Assembly: GCF_000224145.3 (NCBI RefSeq)
Contig: NW_004190416.2
Coordinates: 678,397 to 742,396 of the forward strand
Length of the DNA: 64,000 nucleotides
Direction of reading: 5' to 3'
Source: Ciona intestinalis
Lineage: Eukaryota; Chordata; Ascidiacea; Phlebobranchia; Cionidae
Positions 1 to 11,420 of this stretch are shown here, in pieces. Below the pieces are notes generated by a model, which was given only the letters and a program-made list of their open reading frames with translations, was not told where the DNA came from and ran no database searches. The first letter of the stretch is position 1. Each line of letters begins with the position of its first letter. Made by a program: the position numbers and the translations under genes.

Positions 1-749
1 CAGGTGAGCTAACTAATATTAATATATACTTTANTTTATAATGCTGACTACTTCATAGTTTGATCATGATGTGTAAAAAAAACATCTTCCGCTAATTGGT
101 GGCTTAGGGGTTAAAGCGCCCACCTCGTAACTAGAGGATTATGGGTTCATGGCTTGCTGCCATCACTGTGTCCTTCATAGAAATTAATAACAATAGCATA
201 TTGCCTAATAAGTTAGAGATTAAATGGTAGTTGTATTGCTGTTTTGTTAAAGAAATTTCCATTAAATTAACTATAAAAGACCACCATTTTATACTTGTCA
301 TTTTTTATTGAACACTATAAAAGATAAGATATGCAAATTTAACATTTCTGACACAGTGTCTTATAACCAAACATTCTCTTGAATAAATAAATGAATGAAT
401 GTAGCTTGCTTAATCCTCGTGTTGCTGGAAAATGACAGTCGTTATCACACGGACTTAACACCTTGTGCCAGCTTAAGAGTTACCATGTTTGTTACTTTGT
501 TCTCTTGTAAAGATTTCCACTTCACCCATATAGAATAAAAGAAATACTGAACTTACATTGTTTCTCAGGTGACCATCCTGGCAGACTTTCCATCAAGGTT
601 AAGCATAGCAGGGTCCTGCCTTGTGTTTATCAGTATTATTGGAATTGCTGTCAAGAAATTATTTACTGAATATACAAATAGAAAGACTAAGAATAATTCA
701 AATAGAAAGACTAAGCATAAAAGATTACATGAACTGACTGTTAACCATT
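1..749 (+). CDS. SLC35G1-like transporter, copy 1, 3' end only (partial)
   Basis: Only the end of this gene is inside the window. Bases 1-3 (CAG) followed by GTGAGC match the donor that ends the long exon of the complete copy at 3281. The last exon starts at 569 after a CAG acceptor and encodes VTILADFPSRLSIAGS and a final hydrophobic helix, aligned with the last exon of copy 2 (VIILQDIPSSLSLGGA). After that helix comes a basic tail in which a 16-base unit (AAATAGAAAGACTAAG) is repeated, giving two NRKTK motifs. The frame stays open into the gap at 750, so the stop codon is not seen. The family is the EamA/DMT nucleotide-sugar-type carriers; the substrate of SLC35G proteins is not settled. 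The intron is 4-568. Confidence 0.72.
95..180 (+). repeat. tRNA-like SINE head
   Basis: The stretch has an A-box-like TGGCTTAGGGG and a B-box-like GGGTTCA at tRNA-like spacing. It resembles the heads at 5450-5600 and 12025-12175, so it is probably a 5' fragment of the same composite SINE family, inside the copy 1 intron. Confidence 0.55.
394..510 (-). repeat. SINE tail fragment
   Basis: This is a diverged, reverse-orientation copy of the dispersed tail, recognised by GACAGTCGTTAT, CTTGTGCCAGCTTA and GAGTTACCATG in order. It sits just before the last exon of SLC35G1-like copy 1. Confidence 0.6.
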
Positions 750-799
750 NNNNNNNNNNNNNNNNNNNNNNNNNNNNNNNNNNNNNNNNNNNNNNNNNN
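750..799. other. assembly gap (50 N)
   Basis: Fifty N, probably a nominal gap of unknown length. It hides the C-terminus and stop codon of SLC35G1-like copy 1. Confidence 0.95.
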
Positions 800-2387
800 A
801 ACAGTCGTGTAACATGGGTGTCAGTTTCACAGCCCTCGTGCACGCTTTTAAGTTAATGTTTTTGCGGAAGATTGTTTTTTTGACACTTCATACAACCCAT
901 TAGTGATGAGTTGGAGCAATGGTGGTAGGGTATCTTGCCCATAATAGTAGCAACATCCAGCCCTTAACCCAGTATTGTTGCGCTAAATGTGTATTTGCAA
1001 ACCTTTTCGTAATAAATAACTTTTTTATTTAGCTTTGTTTTGATTGGCGGCGGGTATACCAGCAGGTCCTGAATTTTATGGATATGTAGCTTTATAAAGA
1101 TGTATTTTATACATATATGTAATTTTGTTGAGATATGCAATTTGGTACGGTATGTATGATTTGATAAAACATACGTGATCGAATACAAGAAGTCACGTCT
1201 ATAAGTTTGGCATAACATTAACTATTGTTCTCGGAAATGGAAATTGCGTGCGATTTCGTAAACTAAGCACAACTCTACGGTGGGCATTTCCCTGCTTAAG
1301 TAAGACATGACGCGGCAGTTTTGTTATGACGTCACAATGTTAAACATTCCCGAAATCTTAGAAATAAATAACCAGAAAAGGGAAGTAATTACGCGACTTG
1401 TGGTGCAAGCAAACCCGCAAATATACGAAAGATAAATGTATGCGGTGTTGTATGTCTATTTGTGTGTTGGCAAATTCACGGATAAAGGATTTTTGTTAGA
1501 GAATATTAGGCGATTTTATTAAAACTAAACTTATAATGTTAGCAGTTACAAGAAATGTAAAACCTGCGAAATTTACATTTTATTTAGACCGAATTTAGCA
1601 AGTTTTACTTTGTATCGCATTTTTATGTAAACTTTCTGTCAAGTTTCCCGCGGGGTATTTCCCTCATAACGAAGTTCAATATTGTGGGTATGGGTAAATA
1701 ACAATTTATTTGAACATATAAGCTTCGTTAGTTTACTAGCGGTTTTGCTATGTAGTGATAATTAATACGTTTACATAACGTTTAAAGGGCGCTTTGTGTA
1801 AACAATAACTTAGCTAGGTGCAATCTATTCCCATGACATGTATGATGCAATAACAACGCAACTATGACATCATTACAAATGACGTAATCGTGTCATTCCT
1901 TTTTATTTCGCAACTAATACGTCATTAACCTACACTAACACATGGTCAAAGCAAGAGGTGGAAAATTCTGACCGCATTTCGTTTTTCTAATCTGGAATGA
2001 ACGTTCTATTACGAAACAGACAACAAAGGAAAAAGATAATCAGTCATTTTTATGCGATCTAGAATCATTGTTAACATACGGGAAGCTGTAAGAAACATGA
2101 ATATAAGAAGTATTTCGCTTATAAAGAAGAATAAAACACCAAATATTATATCTAAAGTAAGTAATTTATTATTATAGTGTTTAAGCGTATTGTACTGTGG
2201 GGTAAGATGGATACTGTTAGCAAATGATATCCCATATTTCCTGATTGTGTTTTTACCAATTAACAGCTTTTTAAATGTCAAGAGACAATTATACAATTTT
2301 GTTTATTACCAAGTTGTGTTTGTTTATTGTAAATATCATTTGTAGACAAGACATTAGTAAGTTTTAAATGTTATGTTTGTTGCAGAA
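800..2387. other. intergenic stretch between SLC35G1-like copies 1 and 2
   Basis: Apart from SINE-like remnants at about 800-960 I see no gene or repeat structure. The stretch is AT-rich with several TGACGTCA/TGACGTAA-like words (about 1327 and 1880). It probably contains the promoter and 5' UTR of copy 2. A TTTGTTGCAG acceptor ends at 2385, two bases before the chosen start codon, so copy 2 has either a 5' UTR intron or a spliced-leader trans-splice site, as is common in Ciona. Confidence 0.5.
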
Positions 2388-3751
2388 ATGGAGTCAACGA
2401 AAAGAAATGAAGATATAAGTTTAGCCGAGTCATGCAGTGACTCTGATGTCATAAACCACAATGAGAAGCATAAATCAGCAAAACCGAAGCCGCCATTTAT
2501 GGGTTTTGGAATGCTTTGCTGTATTTTAACAAGCGTTCTGTTTGCTGTCAATGCTCTAATGGTGAAGATGGTCAAATCTATCGGCCCAATTGAGGTTTTA
2601 GGTGCAAGATGTTGGGTTCAATTCTTCATGTTGCTTCCATTTATTACCTACAACTGGATGCACAATAAAGTTGATTTCCTTGGGCCAAGAAACACTTTTA
2701 AATTGCTCTGCCTTCGTAGTCTTACAGGTTCAACTGCCGCTATGTTTCTGTATCAAAGTTTACAGCGGTTACCACTTGGTGATGCTGTAACAATCTCATT
2801 CTTGAGTCTCGTTTTTACTATGTTGTTCGCCGCAGTTTTTCTCAACGAACGTCCAACTGTACTTGACATTATCTTCAGCATTGTAATAATAGCAGGAGTT
2901 GTTCTTGTTGCCCAACCACCCTTCTTATTCGACTCTTCGGTAACTTATGACACAGAGAGACTTTACGGGACAATATTTGGAATATTGTGCTCTGCCATGG
3001 CCGGTGTTACTTTTGTAATCGTCCGAAAATTAGGCATTGCCACTCATGCAACATTAAATGTCTTTTATTATTCCTTTGCTGGTTCCATTACTTCATTGAT
3101 CTTTACGACCACAATTGAAACATTCAAGTTTCCTTGCTCTTCTGAAATCCAATATATTATTTTTGCTGGCATAGCTGGATGTGGTGCTCAAATCTTCATG
3201 GCACTTGCCCTTCAATATGAGCGTGCTGGAACATTTTCAATGCTCAAGTCTTTTCAGATCATTCTCAGTTTTGCATTTCAGGTGAGACAGAAAAATATTT
3301 AACAACTTTGATATCTGTAATGAATTTAAACTTTTTTTTTTTTAAACTTTTAACCAAAGCAATTGCTCAGTGGTTAGTGTGCTTGTATACTGGGTTTAAA
3401 CAACAATGCTGCTATTATTGTGTGCTTGTGTATCCTTGGGCAAGACTTAACAGCAATTTCTGTAATCCAGTGGTCACTAATCTAAAGTGTCAACTAATCT
3501 AAAGTGTCAACCTTAGAAAAAACATAGATTATTTCCAATAACCCAATTAGTTGGATTATTTCCATTAACCTAATTATTTCATTAACTCATATTTTTCCTA
3601 TTCTATCCTTCAGGTTATAATTCTACAAGACATCCCATCAAGTTTAAGCTTAGGAGGTGCTGCTCTTGTGTTCGCCAGTATATTTGGAATTGCTGTTCGA
3701 AAAATCTACAACGAATATTTTAAAGGGCCAAAACTTGGGTGCAAAAAATGA
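2388..3751 (+). CDS. SLC35G1: SLC35G1-like drug/metabolite transporter, copy 2 (complete)
   Basis: CDS is join(2388..3281,3614..3751), 343 residues, close to human SLC35G1 (about 365). The start at 2388 is preferred over 2373 because a splice-acceptor CAG lies at 2383-2385. The intron is phase 0 with CAG|GTGAG and CAG|GTTAT ends. The N-terminus is hydrophilic, followed by about ten hydrophobic segments in two EamA repeats; segments such as GAPS-like loop PIEVLGARC, GDAVTISF and ERPTVLDII match the family. The last exon adds the tenth helix and a short tail ending KK. The protein should sit in a Golgi, ER or plasma membrane; its substrate is unknown. The gene has a degenerate inverted copy at 7015-7896 and a diverged sister at the left edge, so the locus is a local triplication. 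Confidence 0.9.
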
Positions 3752-4465
3752 ATCTTTTACCCAGTGCTGTAACTTTTCTGTGCTACTTTGTAAATATATC
3801 TTTTTCGGTGTTTCATATTTTCGTAATGAATTACATGGTTAAACTTTGAGAAGTTAATAAATCCTATAGAGTTCCTTCTTCTTCAAACTCAGCTATTAGC
3901 AAACAGCATAAAGCACTTACCAATGTGAAATTCTTACAGCTTTAATATTATTGCAATATTTCTTCTATTTTATAATTATAATTAGCCAATTTTAAATAAG
4001 GTTTCTATTATTTATGTACTGTGTCAAATTATCATTGAATTTCCACCTGAAAGTGCATTTTTAAACATATTTTGTATGTTTTGGTTTCTGTGTCAATGCT
4101 GTGGGGGTCATTCTTTTGATAAACATCTTTTAATACCACTCAATAATTGTACAAACTCTTTCGGTTTAAAAAGAATTTAACTTATGTAATAAACAAGTCA
4201 CTTACAAGAAAAAGTAAAAAAGTTTTTCATGGTTTTGGACCGAAATATCAAAATGTTAAAAATAGGGAATCGGTAAATGAATGAATGTAACTTATTTATC
4301 CCCCTGTGGCGGGGACGAACTTAAAGAGTTATAAATAACACAGGTGTCATATTTCAAAAACAACGCAACGGGTAAGAGGTATGCTATTACGTAGGTATCT
4401 TTGTGGGCGGGTAAAACATCTTAATAACTTATGTGTCTTACTCGATGTTTCCGTTAATAAATTTA
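3752..4465. other. intergenic, 3' flank of SLC35G1-like copy 2
   Basis: AT-rich 3' UTR and flank. A short reverse SINE fragment lies near 4275-4330. I see nothing else. Confidence 0.5.
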
Positions 4466-4756
4466 GGCGGGGTAAGTTGGGACATGTTTTACTCACTTTT
4501 ATCGTCCCATTTGTTAGCAAATAAAGGATATTTACAGAATTATAATCACGCCATTAAAATAACCATGTTGTTATTTGTTAAAAACCCGATTATAGGAAGC
4601 CTTTAGAACATAATATAGAAATATTCGGATGTGTTTTAAACAATTACAACGTTCTATACAAGTTGTGAAAATATAGTTTTATAATGTTCTTTGTTTACTA
4701 CAAAATGGGATGAGAAAACAGAATGAAAAGGTGTCCCATCTCCCCCCACCATACTT
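4466..4756. mobile_element. MITE with GGTGGGG...-type inverted ends (long copy)
   Basis: The left end resembles GGGTAAGTTGGGACATG and the right end is AAGGTGTCCCATCTCCCCCC. The interior has GTGTTTTAAACAATTA and ATAGTTTTATAATGTTC, the marks of this family. It is longer than other copies (about 290 against about 190 bp), so it may hold an extra insertion. It has no coding capacity. Confidence 0.7.
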
Positions 4757-5170
4757 TAAAAACATTACCTTACCTTTTGTGTTACACCGACGAATGTATC
4801 GTAAACATTAAAACATACACTGCAGCGTCAAAGTTATGACCATCGACCAATATATCCACTCAGCGTCTTATATTGACTACATGCATTCACAACCCTATAC
4901 TTCACAACCATATACTTATACTGTTGGGCGATTTCCGCTGCTTTATAACAAAATACACCAAGTACTACTAAACAATCAGCAAACAGAACCAAGTCCAACT
5001 ACTGCCGTATGACGGGTATTCGTTCAATATACCTTGGGTACAACATAAGTTGGACTTTTGTTTGCTGCGTTGTAAGTAGCGCTTGATCAAACAGGATATG
5101 CAAACGTAACGTATGCGTTTATTGCCAATAAACCAACATGTTACAAAATACCTTCGCATTCTGATAGCTA

Positions 5171-5364
5171 TAGGGTGGGAGAAGATGGGACACCTTTTCA
5201 ATCTATTTTATCCTCCAATTTGGTAGTAAACAAACATTCAACGACTTTTTTTATAAAACTTCATCTTCACGGCTCCCACAGATCATTGTTAATTGTTTAA
5301 AACACGATCAGGATATTTGGTTGTTATGTGTGAAAGGTGTCCCATCTTCCCCCACCCAACTATA
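5171..5364. mobile_element. MITE, same family
   Basis: About 190 bp with inverted ends AGGGTGGGAGAAGATGGGAC and GTCCCATCTTCCCCCACCC, flanked by TA-rich sequence. The interior has TTGTTAATTGTTTAAAACAC. A Ciona MITE family of similar size (Cimi-1) has been described; identity to it is not tested. Confidence 0.85.
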
Positions 5365-5449
5365 TAAAGGCTCAGGAATACTACAAAATAAACAGGAATT
5401 TCAGTCTCCAGCCTATACTTTATAGACAAGCCCACTCTCCTGTCATACA

Positions 5450-5715
5450 GCTGCGTGTGACTTCCGCTAAACGAGACAGAGGGTAATGGGTTCAAGGGTC
5501 GACGCTGCTACCATTGTTGGCGTATGTATCCTTAAGCAAGACACTTAACGGCAATTGCTCCAGCCCAGTGGTCACTAACGGGTTGTTCAAATTATCAACC
5601 ATATAAAAAAAAATAATTAATCTCCCACAAAGTAACATACATGGTAACTCGTAAGCTGACACGGGGTGTTAAACCAGTGTGATAACGACTGCCGTTGATA
5701 AGTTACATTCATTCA
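5450..5715 (+). repeat. composite SINE, nearly full length
   Basis: A tRNA-like head with GGTAATGGGTTCAAGGGTC is followed by a middle block (ACGGCAATTGCTCCAGCCCA, then CACTAACGGGTTGT) and a tail (GTAACTCGTAAGCTGACACG, ACGACTGCCGTTG) ending in an ATTCATTCA run. This is the reference layout for the many fragments in the window. Confidence 0.8.
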
Positions 5716-5819
5716 GTTACATAATTGCGATCAGTAGCATTGATTGCTCAAAGCACGCTTCTTGTGCGGCGACGTTGTTTAGTGCTTAAGCATTGGTATT
5801 GTTAGTAAAGGGTCAAAGG

Positions 5820-6060
5820 TTGGGTGCTCGATACTGATATATTATGTGGTCTTGGGTAAGACTTGACCGCACCCCCAAAGTTAGATACGTGGTAACTCCT
5901 ATAAACGGGCATGAGGTGTATAAAACAGAACACCCGTGTTATAACGACTGTCGTTGCCCCACCATGTGAGAATGAACAAGTTCGATATACGTGGTAGCTT
6001 GTAAGCGGGCACGAGGTGTATGGAACGACGAGTTTCGTTGCTAAATGCATACGAGGATAA
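5820..6060 (+). repeat. SINE tail tandem copies
   Basis: Two tail units of about 105 bp, each with ACGAGGTGTATGAAAC-like, CACCCGTGTTATAACGACTG and CATGTGAG words, arranged head to tail. Confidence 0.7.
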
Positions 6061-6124
6061 ATAAGTCACATTTGTTTATATTAGTAGGATCGTTGAGCTT
6101 TGAGCCCATACACTCTGCTCTAGA

Positions 6125-6412
6125 GACGTCTGTTATCACTCTTTCTTGGGTTCAAGGCTCGTCGCTGCTACCATTGTGGGCGTATGTGTNCTTNNNNNNN
6201 NNNNNNNNNNNNNNNNNNNNNNNNNNNNNNNNNNNNNNNNNNNNNNNNNNNNNNNNNNNNNNNNNNNNNNNNNNNNNNNNNNNNNNNNNNNNNNNNNNNN
6301 NNNNNNNNNNNNNNNNNNNNNNNNNNNNNNNNNNNNNNNTAACCCGTGTGATAACGACTGTCGTTTTCCGGCCACGCGAGGATAAAGTAAGTTACATTCA
6401 TTCATTCATTCT
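6125..6412 (+). repeat. composite SINE interrupted by an assembly gap
   Basis: The head (GGGTTCAAGGCTCGTCGCTG) is visible at 6149-6190 and the tail (ACCCGTGTGATAACGACTG) from 6341, ending in ATTCATTCATTC. The missing middle is the gap at 6194-6339. Confidence 0.75.
6194..6339. other. assembly gap (146 N)
   Basis: A run of N inside a SINE; a single N also occurs at 6190. Confidence 0.95.
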
Positions 6413-6437
6413 TTAAAAAAATCAATACAAAGTTTAA

Positions 6438-6558
6438 ATCTATTTTAATACATAAGTTAAAACAGTTTTAATACATAAGTTTAAACAGTTTTAATACATA
6501 AGTTTAAACAGTTTTAATACATAAGTTTAAACAGTTTTAATACACAAGTTAAAACAAT
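6438..6558. repeat. 24-bp minisatellite
   Basis: About five copies of a unit close to ACAGTTTTAATACATAAGTT plus TAAA, in AT-rich sequence downstream of the SLC35G1-like pseudogene. Confidence 0.85.
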
Positions 6559-7014
6559 TCTAAAAAGATAGCCAAAAACTGTGTATAAGTATTTGCATAA
6601 GAAATAAAATAAGCTTTTACCTAATGGACTGCCATGGTAGATTTGGTTATATAGGTAGTAGTAGGAACTTAATAAATAAAGTTTTAGCATAGAATATAGA
6701 ATATTGCAATATCCACAGAATAGTTTTGAACTGTTATAAAGGAATATTCTATTTTATATAGAATAACAGATATCTATATGCCATTTCAGCAAAAAGGTTA
6801 ATTTAACGGAAAATGAACTTTATAAAACGTTTTAAACTAAGCTCTGAGCTCATCAACAAAAACATTATAAAAAAAGAAAAGGTTGCGAACCATAGAGATA
6901 ATTGAATTACATAATATTAAATAAACAACACCATTACATAAAGAAGCGCTAATATAAAGATTTCTAAAGATGAAACAGCACTGAATATAAAAATAAAATA
7001 ATATAGTCATAAAT

Positions 7015-7896
7015 CTATTTTTTACTGACAAGTTTTTGTTCTTTGAAATATTCGTTGTAGATTTTTCTAACGGCGATTCCAAATATGCTGACGAACACTA
7101 GGGCAGCACCTCCTAAACTCAAACTTGATGGGATGTCTTGTAGAATTATAACCTGAAAGTTAGAATAGGAAATAATAAAAAATTTAAATAACCAATCAAC
7201 CACAGAGTTACATATGATTCGAAAGCGAGCACGAGGTGTATGAAACATAGCACCCGTGTTAAAACGACTGTCGTTGCCCTGCCATGTGAGGGTAAATAAG
7301 TTACATACGTGGTAACTCGTAAGTGGGCTCGAGGTGTATGAAACAGAACACCCGTGTTATAATGACCGTCGTTGCCCACCATGCGAGGATAAATAAGTTA
7401 CATACATTAATTCATGACAAATCAAAGTTTTAGACCCGATAATGATAAAGAAAAGTAATACCCATGAAATAGTGTAACATGCATATAACATACAGACATT
7501 GCAACAGTTTACAAATTTCAAAATCACCTAAAAACCAAAACTGAGAATAATCTGTAAGGACTTGAGCATTGAAAAGGTTCCAGCCCGCTCATATTGAAGG
7601 GCAAAAGACATAAAGATTTGGCCTCCAAATCCAGTTACACCAACAAGGAACACATACCCTACTTCAGATAAACATGGCAGCTTGAATGTTTCAATTGAAG
7701 GCGTAAAGATCAATGAAGTAATGGAACCAACAAGGGAATAATAAAAAACATTTAATGTTGCATGGGTGGCAATGCCCAACTTTCGGACAATTACAAAAGT
7801 AACACCTTGCATTGCGGAGGCAAATATTCCAAATATCGTGCCGTAAAGTCTCTCTGTGTCATAAGTTAGTGAAGAGTCGAATAAGAAGGGTGGTTG
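7015..7896 (-). pseudogene. SLC35G1-like copy 3, 5'-truncated pseudogene
   Basis: The minus strand carries the second half of the transporter. Segment 7528-7896 matches copy 2 from QPPFLFDSS onward, and 7015-7152 matches its last exon almost exactly (VIILQDIPSSLSLGGA, ending in KK and TAG). Acceptor and donor positions are conserved. Two features suggest it is dead. Homology stops abruptly at 7896, with no first half found up to 9460. The exon codon that is CAG (Gln) at the donor in copy 2 is TAG here, so the exon ends in a stop. A SINE tail pair (7205-7410) sits in the intron. The missing half could lie in or beyond the gap at 8333, but the in-frame stop would remain. Confidence 0.78.
7205..7410 (+). 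repeat. SINE tail dimer in the pseudogene intron
   Basis: Two consecutive tail units with GCACGAGGTGTATGAAACAT, CGACTGTCGTTGCCC and AGGATAAATAAGTTACATAC. Confidence 0.75.
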
Positions 7897-9025
7897 GTGT
7901 AGTATTCTATTACGCTTAGTATCGATCACAGCCGATGAATACAGATTCAAATGGTTTATTATAAAGTTACACTCTTATTCGGTTACAGTATTTTTAGAAT
8001 CCTAATCTATTGTCATAATTTCCTACACGAGGCGATAAGTGTTGCACATTAACAATTTACAATCACTTGATGGCGTTAGCATTAAACCAAAACACTACAT
8101 CCCTCCTTTGTTTAAAATAAACCAAAGGTGTCACAATACGAAATACTGAAATGAAGATGAAAGGTAATACACACATAATTAACGCTAAAGTTAACTAGGC
8201 AGTTAAACAATTAATAAGACACTTGAAGACTTTGACACTTGGAAATATAAAAGAGGTAATAAGTTTGTATGGCAAGGTTTGAGTACGTTTAGCACCAAAA
8301 ATACAAATTGTTAACACATAATGGTTATTCTANNNNNNNNNNNNNNNNNNNNNNNNNNNNNNNNNNNNNNNNNNNNNNNNNNACTACTTGCATTGAAGAA
8401 ACCTAAAAATAAAGTAATTTAATATTTTATTGATCTCTTCGAAAACGAAAATCATATTTTAAACAACGAAGAGAAGGGAGTTAACAGCAAACGGCAGGCG
8501 TTAAAACACACTATGGATAAAAGGTGACCTGAAACACTTTAAAGCGTGGTTGTTTATTCCGTAATTTAAAGCGTGGTTGTTTATTCCGTAACTTGATCAT
8601 TTATTTTATTCCAAGTCAAGAAGTCCAATCAATACCATGGTGTACTCAATACATGTCTATACCTGCCCAGTTTGTTTTGTTTTTATTTCGCTGAAGTCGC
8701 ATATGTTTTTCTTGCTTTTTATTTAACTTAACGTTTTACAAATGTCTTTAACGACCTCATTTAATACTATAGGCTAGGGTGAGATGGTTTATGTTTTCAT
8801 TCTCGTTTATCGTTTTATTTAGTGTTGTTAAAACACGAATATGAAATATTGGACATTCTGTGTTCACGGTGTCCTTGCTTAATTCTTACCCCACTCTACC
8901 ATCTAAATTTTACCCCTAGGGTGTTTAACGACTGTCGTTTTGATGCTAATTTCCTGCTCTTTGTTCTTTTACTTAATTTTCCTATGCTATTGTATTTGTA
9001 GCTTTTTCTCGCACTATATGTAGTA
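7897..9025. other. non-coding stretch with an assembly gap
   Basis: Beyond the breakpoint of the truncated transporter I see no coding exon. It contains the gap at 8333-8382, a short direct repeat at about 8541-8590 (TTTAAAGCGTGGTTGTTTAT twice) and a degraded MITE at about 8771-8900 (AGGGTGAGATGG ... TTACCCCACTCTACC). The origin of 7897-8330 is unknown. Confidence 0.5.
8333..8382. other. assembly gap (50 N)
   Basis: Fifty N, probably nominal. Confidence 0.95.
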
Positions 9026-9216
9026 AGGTGGCGAAAGATGCGACACCTTTTCATTCTTTTTGTCTCTCCCATTTGGTAGTAAACAAAAAAGATCAAATAA
9101 TTATAAAACCCTATCCTCACGATTTTCATAGACCGTTGTTAATTGTTTAAAACACAATCAGGATATTCCGATATTACGCGCTAAAGGTGTCCCATCTTCC
9201 CCCACCTTACTATATA
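9026..9216. mobile_element. MITE, same family
   Basis: Ends AAGGTGGCGAAAGATGCGAC and GTCCCATCTTCCCCCACCTT; about 190 bp with the usual GTTTAAAACACAATCAGGAT interior. Confidence 0.85.
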
Positions 9217-9460
9217 CCCCAAAAACGACGCTTACACACTAAACACACGAGAGGCTTATTTTGGCCTGAATTATCCCACGGCAAACCACGAGTGAAAAAG
9301 ATCTGGTTTCTCACACAAGGTACACGATGGACAACAAGCACAAAAGGTCTGATTCGAACAATATAATGTTACAATGTGGGGGCGATACTTAAAACTGTTG
9401 TGTTGTGTACACACTGTATCAAGGCTAACATGTGTAACGTATTGTAGAACTAAAGGAACA

Positions 9461-10287
9461 TATAGGTGTATTCATACACTCCATGCTCACTGTCGAGTTA
9501 TAACATGGGTGTCTTCCTATACACCAGACACACATGGTGTATTCATACACCCCACGCTCACTGTCGAGTTATAACATGGGTGTCTTCTTATACACCAGAC
9601 ACACATGGTGTATTCATACACCCCACGCTCACTGTCGAGTTATAACATGGGTGTCTTCTTATACACCAGACACACATGGTGTATTCATACACCCCATGCT
9701 CACTGTCGAGTTATAACATGGGTGTCTTCTTATACACCAGACACACATGGTGTATTCATACACCTCATGCTCACTGTCGAGTTATAACATGGGTGTCTTC
9801 TTATACACCAGACACACATGGTGTATTCATACACCTCATGCTCACTCTCGAGTTATAACATGGGTGTCTTCTTATACACCGGACACACATGGTGTATTCA
9901 TACACCTCATGCTCACTGTCGAGTTATAACATGGGTGTCTTCTTATACACCAGACACACATGGTGTATTTATACACCTCATACTCACTGTTGAGTTATAA
10001 CATGGGTGTCTTCTTATACACCAGACACACATGGTGCATTCATACACCTCATGCTCACTGTCCAGTTATAACATGGGTGTCTTTTTATACACAAGACACA
10101 CATGGTGTATTCATACACCTCATGCTCACTGTCGAGTTATAACATGGGTGTCTTCTTATACACCAGACACACATGGTGTATTCATACACCTCATGCTCAC
10201 TGTCGAGTTATAACATGGGTGTCTTCTTATACACTAGACACACATGGTGTATCCATACACCTCATGCTCACTGTCGGGTTATTACAT
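9461..10287 (+). repeat. 71-bp minisatellite, array A
   Basis: About 11.6 copies of a 71-bp unit. Each unit carries the inverted pair ATACACCA ... TGGTGTAT (8-bp arms, 8-bp loop) and the words GAGTTATAACATGGGTGTC and CATACACCTCATGCTCACTG. Copies differ by only a few bases. The repeated 60-residue open frames are produced by the repeat period (71 is not a multiple of 3) and are not genes. The array lies 3' of RMC1. Confidence 0.95.
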
Positions 10288-10544
10288 TAAACAAATATAT
10301 ATATAAAATAAAAAAAAAGACTCAATTTAAGAAAACTCACTTACAAGTATAAGTTACTGCAATTTATTCGTAAAATGGATTTTATATATTTAACTTATTG
10401 CACAGATATGTCTTGGAGTACTATGACATCACACTGATCATATACGACATCACTATGATGTCATACACGAGTTCTTTTCTCTCTTTTAGTGAACTTGGAT
10501 TGGTAATGTAGCATGAATGGTTGGCACTTCTCAACTGTGAGTAA

Positions 10545-11000
10545 GATGGATGAATGAATGTAACTTAATTATCCTCGCGCGGCCAGAAAACATTTGTTAC
10601 TAAACACGGGTGTTCTGTTTCATACACCTCATGCTCGCTTACAAGTTACCAAGTATGTAACCTATTTACCCTTGCATGGTGGGTAACGACAGTCGTTATA
10701 CCATGGATGTTCTGTTTCATACACCTCATGCCAGCTTAGGAGTTACCAAGCACGTAACCCATTTACCCTTGCATGGCGGGTAACGACAGTCGTTATAACA
10801 TGGTTGTTTTGTTTCATACACCTCATGCTCGCTTACGAGTTACCAAGTATGTTACTTTGTGAGTATTATCTTTTTTCTTTATTTTTTATGTATGGGTGAC
10901 AATTTGGACAACCCATTAGTGACCACTGGGTTGGAGCAATTGCCGTTAAGTGTCTTGCCCAAGGACACATATACGTCCATAATGATGAAAGAGACGGTAT
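10545..11000 (-). repeat. composite SINE, reverse, with repeated tail
   Basis: Reverse orientation: three tail units (each with CATACACCTCATGC and GGGTAACGACAGTCGTTATA) are followed by the middle block CCACTGGGTTGGAGCAATTG and the words GTGTCTTGCCCAAGGACACA. The tail has been amplified in tandem. Confidence 0.8.
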
Positions 11001-11059
11001 TTATTACATTGATTTGGGTATGTTGCCCACTAAAAATAAAACAAATAGAAAAACTTATA

Positions 11060-11400
11060 AGTAGGCACGAGGTGTATGCAACAGAACACCCGTGTTATAA
11101 CTACTGTCGATGCCCCGCCATGCGAGGATAAATAAGTTACATACGTGGTAACTGGTAAATAGGGACGAGGTGTATGCAACAGAACACCGTGTTATAACTA
11201 CTGTCGTTGCCCCGCCATGCGAATTTAAATAAATTAAATAGACGCGATAACTTGTAAGCTGGCACGAGGTGTATGAAACAAAATAAAGAACAAAAAAAAT
11301 CACCCACAAAGTAACATGCGTGGTAACTCGTAAGCTGGCACGAGGTGTATAAAACAGAACACCCGTGTTATAACGACTGTCGTTGCCTGCTACGTGAAAA
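11060..11400 (+). repeat. SINE tail array
   Basis: Three forward tail units, with GCACGAGGTGTATGCAACAG, CGACTGTCGTTGCC and GATAAATAAGTTACATAC, ending 20 bp before the RMC1 stop codon. Confidence 0.8.
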
Positions 11401-11420
11401 TAAAGAAGAAATATACGAGT

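Noticed and set aside
95-180. Functional tRNA gene
   Set aside because: It has A- and B-box-like words, but the acceptor stem cannot be formed and it matches the SINE heads elsewhere in the window.
7897-8330. Solo LTR truncating SLC35G1-like copy 3
   Set aside because: The sequence at the breakpoint starts TGTAGTATTC, but no matching end, target duplication or second copy is visible, and an assembly gap follows.
9461-10287. CRISPR-like array
   Set aside because: The regular 71-bp units have no unique spacers; this is a eukaryotic minisatellite.
9374-10290. Series of overlapping 60-residue plus-strand frames
   Set aside because: They recur every 71 bases and have the same sequence in shifted frames; they are a by-product of the minisatellite, with no start context or splice sites.
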